The translations under genes and the position numbers were made by a program. Under the pieces are notes generated by a model. It had not been told where the DNA came from. It worked only from the letters and a program-made list of their open reading frames with translations, and made no database searches. From positions 44,004 through 108,003 of the forward strand of contig NZ_JAYGHR010000071.1 in assembly GCF_034932365.1 (NCBI RefSeq): DNA of 64,000 bases, in the 5' to 3' direction. This stretch comes from Capilliphycus robustus. Lineage in GTDB: Bacteria; Cyanobacteriota; Cyanobacteriia; Cyanobacteriales; Microcoleaceae. Of the stretch, positions 35,423 through 44,123 are shown one piece after another; the first letter of the stretch is position 1, and every line of letters begins with the position of its first letter.

Positions 35423-35684
35423 AAATAATCCCCCTAAATCCCCCTTGAAAAGAATCCCCCTAAATCCCCCAATCCCCCTCCCGTCCCCCTTAATAAGGGG
35501 GAAGCCAAAGGAAGCTTCGCTTTGATTTATACGGGGGACTTTTAAGCCTATTCCTTCCTCTTATTCCCCCCTTTTTAAGGGGGGCTAGGGGGGATAAAAG
35601 GGGGGTGGGGGGTTAGGCGAGGGGGAATTTTTCCGGTTCCCTCTCCTCGTAGGAGAGGGTTAGGGAGAGGTAAAAAAATTAGGT
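35423..35684. repeat. AATCCCCCTAAATCCCCC-type repeat region
   Basis: No gene is supported between the convergent glcD and aldo/keto reductase genes. Direct copies of CCCCCTAAATCCCCC start near 35429 and 35459, and the complementary strand motif GGGGGGCTAGGGGGGATAA lies near 35578-35597, giving a large inverted structure. CCCCCTTAATAAGGGGG (35482-35498) is a small palindrome. Such C-tract repeats are well known in cyanobacterial genomes. Confidence 0.8.
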
Positions 35685-36869
35685 TTAACTTTGAGATAAC
35701 CGCTTAACTTCTCCTCCCCCTAACATCTGATGAGTTTCTGCTAATAAAGTAGGAATTTTGTCAGCGTTGGGGCTATTTGCCAAACAGTCTTTTAAATCAA
35801 CTTCTTCAACAGTAGCGGCGTTTTTTCCGGGGAACCAATGACCCCCATTTCCTAATAAATTATACCGCATTTTTCCGTATTCTACCAGATCGTAAGCGAT
35901 CGCCAAATTTCGCAGCCATAAAATAACGGGAATATTGATGTTATTGGGCGTATTTTCAGGGGTGGGTAAGCCTATTTGCCAAGTTTTAAACCAATCTTTT
36001 CCTAAAGATGCGATCGCCTCTTGTTCTAAGCGTTCTAAAATGGGAGGTAAAATTTCATCATATCGATATAATAGATTAATCGTTTTTAAATGTTCATCAA
36101 AATCAGTGGGTTTAGAAGCCCCAATACTCAAGGTATGCACTGAGGGATGACTCAAACAAAACAAGTCATTAAACACCATTGGACTCAACGGTGAACAAAG
36201 TTCAACCAATTTTTTAGGCGGGTTATAGAGTTTTCCACCTTTGTCTGAGGGACTAATAATAAATACCCCAAGATCATGGCGAGTTGCGGCTTCAATGGCA
36301 GGCCAGTTTAACTGATTGATATAATACCAATGCAGGTTTACATAATCAAATTGATCGGTTTCTATGGTTTTTGTAATCACATCAGTCGGCCCATGAGTGG
36401 AGAAACCAATAAACCTTACTTTGCCTTGATCTTGAAATTTTCGGGCTTCATCAAGACAACCACCGGGTCGAATTGTCCAGTCGAGTGTCTCGGGAGTATT
36501 AATACCATGAATCCCCAATAAATCGATATAATCTAACTGCAAAAAAGCCAAAGATTGATGAAATTCACGGCGAAATTCTTTGGGGTCTTTAGTGGGAGAA
36601 ACTTTGGTTTGAACAATCAATTGTTCACGGGGAAATTTAGGTAAAATTTGCCCGAGTTGCATTTCGGAAGTTCCATATCCCCTAGCCGTTTCAATGTGAT
36701 TAATCCCACATTCGAGAGAACGATGAATGGTCGCTTCTAGATTTTTTTGATTCTCAATTGGAATTTGATCGGCTGGAATATCTTGCCATTTGTGCTGATA
36801 CCGCATTCCTCCACAAGAGAATACAGGCATCGGCAATTCTGTACGTCCAAATCGTCTATAATACATCAT
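35685..36869 (-). CDS. Aldo/keto reductase family oxidoreductase
   Basis: The 394-residue protein has an AKR barrel at about 1-290. FGRTELPMPVFSCGGMRYQ opens it. The catalytic tetrad region is seen as HIETARGYGTSEMQLG (Asp replaced by Glu59-Thr, Tyr in ARGYG), the lysine in VQTKVSP and the histidine in LLGIHGINT. The last 100 residues form a helical extension. Many relatives carry a C-terminal four-cysteine ferredoxin-like cluster; it is absent here. The substrate is unknown. It lies 100 bp downstream of rpiA on the same strand, with a hairpin between them. Confidence 0.88.
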   Translation of the reverse strand: MMYYRRFGRTELPMPVFSCGGMRYQHKWQDIPADQIPIENQKNLEATIHRSLECGINHIETARGYGTSEMQLGQILPKFPREQLIVQTKVSPTKDPKEFRREFHQSLAFLQLDYIDLLGIHGINTPETLDWTIRPGGCLDEARKFQDQGKVRFIGFSTHGPTDVITKTIETDQFDYVNLHWYYINQLNWPAIEAATRHDLGVFIISPSDKGGKLYNPPKKLVELCSPLSPMVFNDLFCLSHPSVHTLSIGASKPTDFDEHLKTINLLYRYDEILPPILERLEQEAIASLGKDWFKTWQIGLPTPENTPNNINIPVILWLRNLAIAYDLVEYGKMRYNLLGNGGHWFPGKNAATVEEVDLKDCLANSPNADKIPTLLAETHQMLGGGEVKRLSQS

Positions 36870-36930
36870 AGGAATGAGAGGACTAACGACTTTATTTTCC
36901 AGTTTATCTATTCCATTTTAATCCATACAG

Positions 36931-36953
36931 AGACGTTCGGCCGGAACGCCTCC
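36931..36953 (-). terminator. Hairpin downstream of rpiA
   Basis: GAGACGTTC and GGAACGCCTC form a stem of about nine pairs with one mismatch around GGCCG. It lies 16 bp after the rpiA stop. The stem is similar to the desA terminator stem, but no T run follows, so it may be a repeat-derived or weak terminator. Confidence 0.45.
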
Positions 36954-36968
36954 GAACGGTGAGAAAAC

Positions 36969-37679
36969 TTAAGAAATTTCGCGGACTAAGGGTTTTCCGT
37001 CTTTGATTTCTCCGACTAATATCACGTCAGCAACGCCCACAAACAAACCATTTTCTAATACACCGGGAATATTATTGAGGGTTTTTTCTAATTCTGCGGG
37101 GTTATCAATGGAGTCAAACTTGACATCAATTACCATATTTCCTTGGTCGGTAATCACTGGCCCTGCTTTTTTAACGCCCATTCGTAGGGTAGGTTTTCCG
37201 CCTAATTTTTCGATTTTTTGCATCACGGGAGTAATGGCTAAAGGCATCACTTCTACAGGTAGTAAAAATGTTGATCCGAGTTTATCAACCAGTTTAGAAC
37301 TATCCACAACCACGATAAATAGATCGGCTAAAGTATCGACTATTTTTTCGCGAGTATGCGCCGCTCCTCCGCCTTTAATGAGGTTCTTATTTGGATCAAC
37401 TTCATCGGCGCCATCAATGGCAATATCCATGTGATCAATGTCATCTAATGTGACGAGTGGAATGCCATATTGTTTGGCAAGTACAGAGGCTTGAAATGAA
37501 GTCGGAACGCCCTTAATATCTTTGAGTTCTCCACTTTGAATACGTTCTCCTAAATACTGAAGGGTGTAGGCTGTGGTTGACCCCGTACCCAATCCGACAA
37601 TTGAACCGGACTGGACGCGATCGGCGGCGGCTTTTCCGACTTGCTGTTTCATTAATTTAACAGGATCTTGTTCGCTCAT
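36969..37679 (-). CDS. rpiA: Ribose-5-phosphate isomerase A
   Basis: The 236-residue enzyme interconverts ribose 5-phosphate and ribulose 5-phosphate in the Calvin and pentose phosphate cycles. GLGTGSTTAYTLQYLGER is the phosphate-binding loop, DIAIDGADEVDPNKNLIKGGG carries the catalytic aspartates and lysine, and HTREKIVDTLADLFIVVVDSSK follows. Length is typical for RpiA. The ATG start is supported by alignment with the family N-terminus. It is probably monocistronic or followed by the aldo/keto reductase. Confidence 0.96.
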   Translation of the reverse strand: MSEQDPVKLMKQQVGKAAADRVQSGSIVGLGTGSTTAYTLQYLGERIQSGELKDIKGVPTSFQASVLAKQYGIPLVTLDDIDHMDIAIDGADEVDPNKNLIKGGGAAHTREKIVDTLADLFIVVVDSSKLVDKLGSTFLLPVEVMPLAITPVMQKIEKLGGKPTLRMGVKKAGPVITDQGNMVIDVKFDSIDNPAELEKTLNNIPGVLENGLFVGVADVILVGEIKDGKPLVREIS

Positions 37680-38053
37680 GTTGATGATTCCTAAATTTAG
37701 AGTCGTTTTTGGACAATTGGCAATTAAAATTTTAATTACCCCCTGTTTACTTTAGCGCGTTAGGTGCATTCTAGAATAGTAGATCGGTTTAAATTGCAAC
37801 TTTGAGGGTGAATTCTCAAGGTGTTACCATCAAATTGACAAATCTCATGCTTACCCAATTTGCGACTCGTCTAAAAATGGACTTAACTTGGCTATTCTCC
37901 ATGATTTCTCAGAAGATTGCAAAATATAGGGTCATCTCATCTGACCCTAATTTATCTTTTTGACAATCTCATCGGTATCCTACCACAATTATTAAAGTAG
38001 ATCAAATCTGACTGTAATTTTCAATAGACAACGCTTAAATCAAGGAGTTTTGT
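37680..38053. other. Divergent region between rpiA and the TPR glycosyltransferase
   Basis: No gene is supported in this 374-bp interval. It contains TTGACA at 37835-37840 and 37960-37965, but neither has a good -10 element at the right distance. A perfect hairpin followed by a T-rich tail is present at 37927-37961. AAGGAG six bases before the GTG at 38054 sets the start of the next gene. Confidence 0.6.
37927..37961 (+). terminator. Terminator-like hairpin inside a gene-free divergent region
   Basis: TAGGGTCA (37927-37934) and TGACCCTA (37942-37949) form a perfect 8-bp stem around a 7-nt loop, followed by ATTTATCTTTTT. On the plus strand no known gene ends upstream, so it could end a short unannotated RNA or act as an attenuator for the downstream gene. 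Confidence 0.5.
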
Positions 38054-41000
38054 GTGAATTTTTCATCAGTTGAGACTTGTTTTAAAACCGGAATTGAGTT
38101 TCAAGAAGCGGGGAACTTTGAAGAGGCGATCGCCTCTTATCAGCAAGCCCTGAAAATGACTCCCCATCAACCCAAAATTTATCAGAAATTGGCGGAAGTC
38201 TTGGTTTTAAATGGGCAGTTGGAAGCGGGAATAAAAGCGATTCAAACGGCTATCAATCTTCAGCCCAATTTTGCTGTTGCTTATTTAAGCTTCGGTAATA
38301 TCCTCCAACAACAAAATCAAATTGACTTGGCAATTTGGGCTTATACTCAAGCGTTGGATCTACAACCCAACTTCACAGAAGCCCGTGCTAACCTGGGCAG
38401 TATGTATTACCATTTAGGGCGTTTTTCAGAAGCGATTCACTGTTATCAACAGGCCATTTCGCTTCAACCGGATGCGGCTGTTATTTACTGGATGTTGGGT
38501 AATGCTTTTTATCAAACGCATCAACTCGAACAAGCGATTTCCTGTTTTCAAAAAGCAATTTACCTGGAACCAAAACAAGCTAAATTTTACTTAAAGCTTG
38601 CTTATATTTTAGCAGACAAGGGTCAAAAAATACAAGCTATCTCTTATTATCAAACAATTATTAGATTACAACCCGATTGTTCAGAAGCTATTGATGCACT
38701 CGCTCAATTGACTCAAGCTTCTGTTCCTTCTAACTTTGCAGATAATCTCACAAGTTTAACCTTTCTTTCTGAGTCTAATGAACAATTTGAAGAAGGCGGC
38801 GTTGACTTAGCGAGTCCGTTATCAGAAGCAACAGAACCCGAACCAAGCCGTCACTCAACTCCAGCGACAACAGAAGAAATTTTTGTTGAAAATACAGAAC
38901 CGTTTGAGTTATCGTATAGCAATTTTCCCGACTTACAAGCCTATCGATCTCAAGCGAATTTATATTGTAATCAAGGTCAATTTGAAGAAGCAATCGCCCT
39001 TTGTCAGCAAGCTTTAAAAATACAACCTAATTTTCTACCCGCTTACGTTACATTAGGCAATTCACTCTACTTTCAAGGCAAACTAGAAGCGGCAATTCGC
39101 GCCTATTCTCAAGCATTAGAACTTCAGGAAAACTTAGCGGAAATCTATGGAAATCGCGGCACAATGTACGCCAAACTTGATCGAATAGATGAAGCGATCG
39201 CTGATTATCAAAAAGCCCTGGAATTAGAACCCAATCTCACCGTTGTCCATTGGAATTTAGGAAAGATTTTTCAACGTTTGGGAAGACTGGATGAAGCCGC
39301 TTCATGTTGGAAAACAGCCTTAGAAATTCAACCGAACTTGAGAGGGGCAAAACTACAGGTTGAATTAGGTAATCTTCTCAAAAATCAGAAAAAATTTACA
39401 GAAGCTATTTCCTGCTATCAAAAAGCCTTAGAAATCCAACCCAATGAAGCGGAAGCCTATGTTAATTTAGGGTGTCTCTACTCCGAACAAAAAAATTATG
39501 AAGCCGCAATTCAATGCTTGAAAACCGGAATTAAACTCAATCCTCATCATCCAGATTTATATTTAAATCTAGGCTTTGCTTTAGTTAATTTAGGGCGCAC
39601 CCCAGAAGCGATGAACTGTTATCAAACTTTGCTACAAGTTCAGCCAGATACTTCAGAAGCTTATGCAAGTTTAGGGAATCTTTATTCGGGTGCGGGTCAA
39701 GTTGAACAAGCCATTAAAAATTACGAACAAGCGATAAAAATTAAACCAGACTGGGCAGAAATATACTGTCGTTTAGCCCATATTCAAAAGCAAGATCAAC
39801 CCCAAGCCGCAATTAAAAACCTAGAAAAAGCGATTGAACTTAACCCCAACTATATTGAAGCCCATCAACAACTTTGTGATCTTCTTAGTCATTCAACAAA
39901 TCTGACGAAAGCCCGAAAAGCGGCTGATCAATATTGTCAACAATGCGGTGAAAAAGTTCCGGTTTTATCAGCCATTGCTTATATTTTTGCTTATACTCAA
40001 TCCGGGGCTTGTCAACAATCACTTACAAAACTCATAGAACTTGAAATAATTTGTCAGGAACGCATCAAAACCTTCTCCCTATTTGAAGTGAATCTACTGT
40101 ATGAAATTTTAATTTTTATTGTTTCTCATGTGCGAGATGCTTTAGTTGATAATGCCAATCTCTATAAACTCATCGCGGCTGAATATTATCAAAGACGAGT
40201 GCTACAACCGTTAAAAATTGTTGAAAATCCGGCAAGTTTATCACCGAACGCTTTAAAAATAGGTTTTATTTCCAAACACTTTCGTCGTCACTCTGTCGGT
40301 TGGTGTAGTGAAGCTATTATTCGGGAATTATCAGCAATTACACCCCATGTTCATCTGTATGTAAGCGGACGATTACAAGCCGATGCAATCACCCAAAAAT
40401 TTGAACAAATCGCCCATAAATTATACTGGCCTAAGTCCTATCCGAATGGCTTTGCTTCTGCCGAAGAATTAGCCCAAGAAATTTCACAGGATCAAATTGA
40501 TATTTTAATCGATTTAGACTCCGTAACTGTCCCCGCAAACGTACAGATTTTAAATTATTCACCCGCTCCCGTATGTCTAACTTGGCTGGGTTTTGATGCC
40601 CCTTATATCACCGATAAACACTATTTTCTCTGTGACTGGAATACTCACCCAGCAGGACGAGAACAACATTATCGTGAAAAATTAATTCGCTTACCGGAAA
40701 CTTCGGTGGCGATTTCAGGATTATCGAGTCATCAAGTGAATCGAAATATCATTAGAAAACAGCTTGGAATTGATGCAGATAAACTGGTTTATTTATGTGT
40801 GGCTCCCGGTCGAAAAACGAACTTTGAAATGATTGAAGCACAAGTTAAAATAATGAAAGCTGTACCGGATAGTTTAATGATTCGTAAAGGTCAAGGCGAT
40901 CATCTTTTAATTCGAGAAATGTATCATCAAGCTTGTGAAGAACAAGGCGTAGATTTTAATCGGATTCTGTTTATTGGATTAACTAAAACAGAGGAAGAAC

Positions 41001-41365
41001 ATCGGGCGATTTATCAAGTTGTTGATGTTTTATTAGACTCCTATCCTTACAACGGTGGAACTCACAATTTAGAAGCCTTGTGGTCAAATTTACCGATTTT
41101 AACGAGAGCAGGTGAACAATATCTTTCTCGCATGGGTTATGCTTTTTTACAAGCAGTTAATCTGGATCAAGGTATCGCTTGGAGTTGGGAAGAATACACA
41201 GAAATCGGGATAAAATTAGGAAGGGATGCAAATTTGAGAACTCAAATTAGAGAGCATTTAATTGGGTCAAAACAACCGGAAAAATTAGCACCCCTATGGA
41301 ATCCGAAAAAGTTAGCTCAAGAAATGTATAAGGTGTTTGAAAAATTACGCTTTGAAAGTCACTAA
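38054..41365 (+). CDS. Large TPR protein with GT41 (SPINDLY/O-GlcNAc-transferase-like) domain
   Basis: The 1103-residue protein starts at GTG with AAGGAG six bases upstream. Tetratricopeptide repeats fill about 5-220 and 295-620, separated by an acidic Ser/Thr/Pro-rich linker. The C-terminal 370 residues are a GT41 domain: GFISKHFRRHSVGWC, PAPVCLTWLGFDAPYITDKH, the nucleotide-binding block LVYLCVAPGRKTNFEMI, and VDVLLDSYPYNGGTHNLEAL. Relatives transfer GlcNAc or fucose from nucleotide sugars to proteins, or modify glycans. In cyanobacteria such proteins are often linked to surface polysaccharide, pili or motility. Donor and target are unknown. It converges on the Kai operon with only 23 bp between stops. 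Confidence 0.92.
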   Translation: MNFSSVETCFKTGIEFQEAGNFEEAIASYQQALKMTPHQPKIYQKLAEVLVLNGQLEAGIKAIQTAINLQPNFAVAYLSFGNILQQQNQIDLAIWAYTQALDLQPNFTEARANLGSMYYHLGRFSEAIHCYQQAISLQPDAAVIYWMLGNAFYQTHQLEQAISCFQKAIYLEPKQAKFYLKLAYILADKGQKIQAISYYQTIIRLQPDCSEAIDALAQLTQASVPSNFADNLTSLTFLSESNEQFEEGGVDLASPLSEATEPEPSRHSTPATTEEIFVENTEPFELSYSNFPDLQAYRSQANLYCNQGQFEEAIALCQQALKIQPNFLPAYVTLGNSLYFQGKLEAAIRAYSQALELQENLAEIYGNRGTMYAKLDRIDEAIADYQKALELEPNLTVVHWNLGKIFQRLGRLDEAASCWKTALEIQPNLRGAKLQVELGNLLKNQKKFTEAISCYQKALEIQPNEAEAYVNLGCLYSEQKNYEAAIQCLKTGIKLNPHHPDLYLNLGFALVNLGRTPEAMNCYQTLLQVQPDTSEAYASLGNLYSGAGQVEQAIKNYEQAIKIKPDWAEIYCRLAHIQKQDQPQAAIKNLEKAIELNPNYIEAHQQLCDLLSHSTNLTKARKAADQYCQQCGEKVPVLSAIAYIFAYTQSGACQQSLTKLIELEIICQERIKTFSLFEVNLLYEILIFIVSHVRDALVDNANLYKLIAAEYYQRRVLQPLKIVENPASLSPNALKIGFISKHFRRHSVGWCSEAIIRELSAITPHVHLYVSGRLQADAITQKFEQIAHKLYWPKSYPNGFASAEELAQEISQDQIDILIDLDSVTVPANVQILNYSPAPVCLTWLGFDAPYITDKHYFLCDWNTHPAGREQHYREKLIRLPETSVAISGLSSHQVNRNIIRKQLGIDADKLVYLCVAPGRKTNFEMIEAQVKIMKAVPDSLMIRKGQGDHLLIREMYHQACEEQGVDFNRILFIGLTKTEEEHRAIYQVVDVLLDSYPYNGGTHNLEALWSNLPILTRAGEQYLSRMGYAFLQAVNLDQGIAWSWEEYTEIGIKLGRDANLRTQIREHLIGSKQPEKLAPLWNPKKLAQEMYKVFEKLRFESH

Positions 41366-41388
41366 GTTCTCTTTCTTAAGACTGAATT

Positions 41389-41721
41389 TTAAATCAAACC
41401 TAAACCCATGAGAACTTTTTCTTTATCTGATAAATTGCCGATCATTCGTTGAGAGGGTTCAGGTAAAGCTTTAATCAGTGTAGGAACCGCAACAATATTT
41501 TCAGCTTGTAACAATTCGGGCTGTTTATAAATGTCGATCACTTCTAATTCATGTCGTCCTGCTAGATATTCATCACAAATCTTTTTAAGATTTTTCAGGG
41601 CGATCGCAGACTGTAAGGTTGTTCCCGCAATATACAAACGCAAGCTGTAATGTTCCTCTCTTTTTTCAATTAAAACTTTCTCGAAGGCTTCAATAGAGTT
41701 TTCAGTAGACTTTTCTTTCAT
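41389..41721 (-). CDS. KaiB-like protein, second of two tandem copies
   Basis: The 110-residue protein is a KaiB family member with the thioredoxin-like core SLRLYIAGTTLQSAIALKNL, ELEVIDIYKQPELLQ and IVAVPTLIKALPEP. A 25-residue charged extension precedes the core. KaiB switches between a tetrameric ground fold and a thioredoxin-like fold that binds KaiC. Its ATG overlaps the TGA of the preceding kaiB (ATGA), so the two are translationally coupled. It differs clearly from the other copy, implying old duplication. Canonical kaiA-kaiB-kaiC is not at this locus. Confidence 0.9.
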   Translation of the reverse strand: MKEKSTENSIEAFEKVLIEKREEHYSLRLYIAGTTLQSAIALKNLKKICDEYLAGRHELEVIDIYKQPELLQAENIVAVPTLIKALPEPSQRMIGNLSDKEKVLMGLGLI

Positions 41722-42068
41722 AGCTTATCACCGCCTTGATTTGTATAAACTTTATGAATTTCTAATCCCACTAAAATCTTTTCTTTGTTAGACAGATCTC
41801 CAATAATCTTCTTAAAAGGTGTCGGCAGTTTTCTCACTAAAGTGGGCAAAGCAATAATTTGATCTTGTTTGGCTATCTGGGGATTTTCTAACAAATCAAT
41901 CACTTCAATGTTATATTGCTCCCTCAAATATTCCTCACAAACTTTTTTCAAATTTTCAAACGCCTTTATTGAACGATCTGTATGTCCAGCAACATAGAGT
42001 TTAAACTCCCAATGATCATTGGAAGCTAGGGCTTTAACTGGCTCGTAACTTTCCACGTTTTCCATCAA
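41718..42068 (-). CDS. KaiB-like protein, first of two tandem copies
   Basis: The 116-residue protein has the KaiB core FKLYVAGHTDRSIKAFENL, YNIEVIDLLENPQIAKQDQ and IIALPTLVRKLPTP, then GDLSNKEKILVGLEI. A variable N-terminal tail and a C-terminal tail (VYTNQGGDKL) extend beyond the clock KaiB length of about 100 residues. It is 62 bp downstream of the KaiC-like gene and overlaps the next kaiB by 4 bp. The likely role is a KaiC-paralogue partner in a timing- or stress-related output rather than the core clock; this is inference. Confidence 0.9.
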   Translation of the reverse strand: MMENVESYEPVKALASNDHWEFKLYVAGHTDRSIKAFENLKKVCEEYLREQYNIEVIDLLENPQIAKQDQIIALPTLVRKLPTPFKKIIGDLSNKEKILVGLEIHKVYTNQGGDKL

Positions 42069-42130
42069 TTTAATTGGTAATTATTCCTGCGAAATCTATA
42101 AAGTTATCCACAAAATCAGAACTTTAAAAC

Positions 42131-43858
42131 TTAGTTCTCCCAACTGATTTGTTCATCGGCTTGACGCCTTTTCGCCATTGTTATTCTGTCTTGGAACAAT
42201 AGATCTTGTGAACATTGTTCATACTGCATCATCAAATCTAGTTCTTCTTGTTCCGCCTCCAGTTTAGCTTGCAGAGCTTCAATTTTTGATCGGACTATCA
42301 CTTGTTGACGCTCTAGTTCTCTCTGTCTACGTTCAAACTCCTGCTTCCGAGCCAATTTATTTGCTCTTTCTTGAGCCTCTTGAATGGTGCGAGCGCTTCC
42401 AGTCAGAACCTGACCTTGCCCTAAATACACATCACTCAGTTGAATTCCCTGCTTCGTTAACAGCATTTCTCGCATTTGATTGGAGTGTTCCATCCCCCGA
42501 GATTTCAACACATAAAGCAGACGATTTCGTTCACCATTGGTTTCAATCATCCGTACTTCTAACCAAGTATCCATCAAGGATGAAACGCCAATTTCAGTAA
42601 ACTCAAGAGGATTGCCACCGGCAATTAAATTCGTCAATAAAACCGTGATTTGTTTGCTCTTGAAAAAGTCAATCAAACGGAATAAAAAAGCTTTAGCTTG
42701 TGTTAACGTTCCGCTCATCGTCAGATTACTCATCGGATCAATAATCACAACGCTGGGCTTGACTTGATGAATCAGGCGGTACAATGTAACTAAATGCAAC
42801 TCTAAACCTGTAGCTGTGGGACGTTCAGCCTTGAATGTCAGTAATCCTTTTTCAACAAAAGGTTCTAAATCAACACCCACAGAACGCTGGTTACGGATAA
42901 TTTGCTTTGGCGCTTCCTCAAAAGCAATATACAGACAATGTTCTCCCTGGCTACAAACGGCTTGAGCAAAATGGGCGGCGAGAGTGGTTTTTCCGGTTCC
43001 GGCGGTGCCTGTAATCAGAATACTACTTCCTCGAAAATAGCCTTCTCCTCCGAGCATGGCATCCAAACGAGGAATTCCGCTTGAAATTCGTTCATTAGAA
43101 ACTTCATGTTCCAAACCGACAGAAGTAATCGGCAAAACCGAAATGCCATTTTGATTGATCAAAAACGGATATTCATTGCTTCCGTGACAAGAACCTCGAT
43201 ATTTAATAATTTGTAAGCGACGAGTTGAGACTTCCTCTTGGATACGCTGATCGAGTCTGATCACGCAGTCAGAAACATATTCTTCTAAACCGTGTCGAGT
43301 CAGACTATTATCGCCCCGTTCTCCAGTGATAATTGCGGTGACTCCTTTGGTTTTCAGCCAGCGAAATAACCGTCGTAATTCCGCTCGGATAATCGCAGTA
43401 TTAGACAGTCCAGCAAACAAGACTTCAATCGTATCGAGAACAACCCGTTTGGCACCGATGAGATCAATCGCACAACCTAAGCGAATAAATAAAGCTTCTA
43501 AATCATATTCGCCGACTTCTTGAATTTCTTCGGGGTCGATGTGAACATAGTCAATACTGATTTTATTTTCCGCCGTCAGTTGGTCTAAATCCCAACCCAG
43601 AGAAGCGACGTTTTCAGTCAATTCTTGAGCTGTTTCTTCAAAGGCCATAAACACGCCCGGTTCATTGTATTGAACGGCACCCCGCACCAAAAACTCCATT
43701 GCTAACAAGGTTTTACCGCAACCCGCCGTACCACAAACCAGAGTTGGCCGTCCTTTTGGCAGTCCGCCCAGAGTAATTTCATCTAATCCATTGATGCCTG
43801 TCGAACACTTGGGCAGTTCTTTTTGTGGTGATGGAATTTGACGATTAAGTTCGAGCAT
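42131..43858 (-). CDS. KaiC-family ATPase, non-canonical paralogue with C-terminal coiled coil
   Basis: The 575-residue protein has two RecA-like KaiC domains. CI has Walker A GTAGCGKT (43-50) and the Glu pair in FEETAQEL; CII has GTAGTGKT (near 283) and FEEAPKQI. The CII segment equivalent to the autophosphorylation dyad of clock KaiC (Ser431-Thr432) reads GVSSLMDTW, that is Ser-Ser. The last 70 residues (from about SARTIQEAQERANKLARKQE) form a charged coiled coil instead of the canonical KaiA-binding tail. It heads an operon with two KaiB-like genes. It is a KaiC2/KaiC3-like paralogue by these features, not the core oscillator. Confidence 0.93.
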   Translation of the reverse strand: MLELNRQIPSPQKELPKCSTGINGLDEITLGGLPKGRPTLVCGTAGCGKTLLAMEFLVRGAVQYNEPGVFMAFEETAQELTENVASLGWDLDQLTAENKISIDYVHIDPEEIQEVGEYDLEALFIRLGCAIDLIGAKRVVLDTIEVLFAGLSNTAIIRAELRRLFRWLKTKGVTAIITGERGDNSLTRHGLEEYVSDCVIRLDQRIQEEVSTRRLQIIKYRGSCHGSNEYPFLINQNGISVLPITSVGLEHEVSNERISSGIPRLDAMLGGEGYFRGSSILITGTAGTGKTTLAAHFAQAVCSQGEHCLYIAFEEAPKQIIRNQRSVGVDLEPFVEKGLLTFKAERPTATGLELHLVTLYRLIHQVKPSVVIIDPMSNLTMSGTLTQAKAFLFRLIDFFKSKQITVLLTNLIAGGNPLEFTEIGVSSLMDTWLEVRMIETNGERNRLLYVLKSRGMEHSNQMREMLLTKQGIQLSDVYLGQGQVLTGSARTIQEAQERANKLARKQEFERRQRELERQQVIVRSKIEALQAKLEAEQEELDLMMQYEQCSQDLLFQDRITMAKRRQADEQISWEN

Positions 43859-44123
43859 ACTAAAGCTTTTTCAATCCCTAATTTAACGATTTTAAAATCA
43901 ACAGCATTTTTCATGCTTTCCCAAAGTTTATGAAAGATAGACCTTCTATTCTATTCTATTCTAGCTAGCTTCCGCAAAAATATCATCCAGCCCGAAAAAT
44001 TTCTGAGATAAACTTTAGGATTTTCTCAAAAAAGTCGGTGGGTCAAACACAGTAGCACTCAAGGTTTCAGGTGTTCAACTTCACCGACTCTATAAGTTTT
44101 GTGAAATTATTGTGAATTGAAAC
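43859..44123. other. Intergenic region upstream of the Kai operon
   Basis: No gene is supported in this 265-bp interval. A pentameric TTCTA microrepeat (TCTATTCTATTCTATTCTAG at about 43946-43965) is present. The promoter of the kaiC-like gene must be in it, but no strong hexamers were seen. Confidence 0.5.

Noticed and set aside
37003..37434. Plus-strand 143-codon frame
   Set aside because: It lies wholly antisense to rpiA, whose family match is unambiguous.
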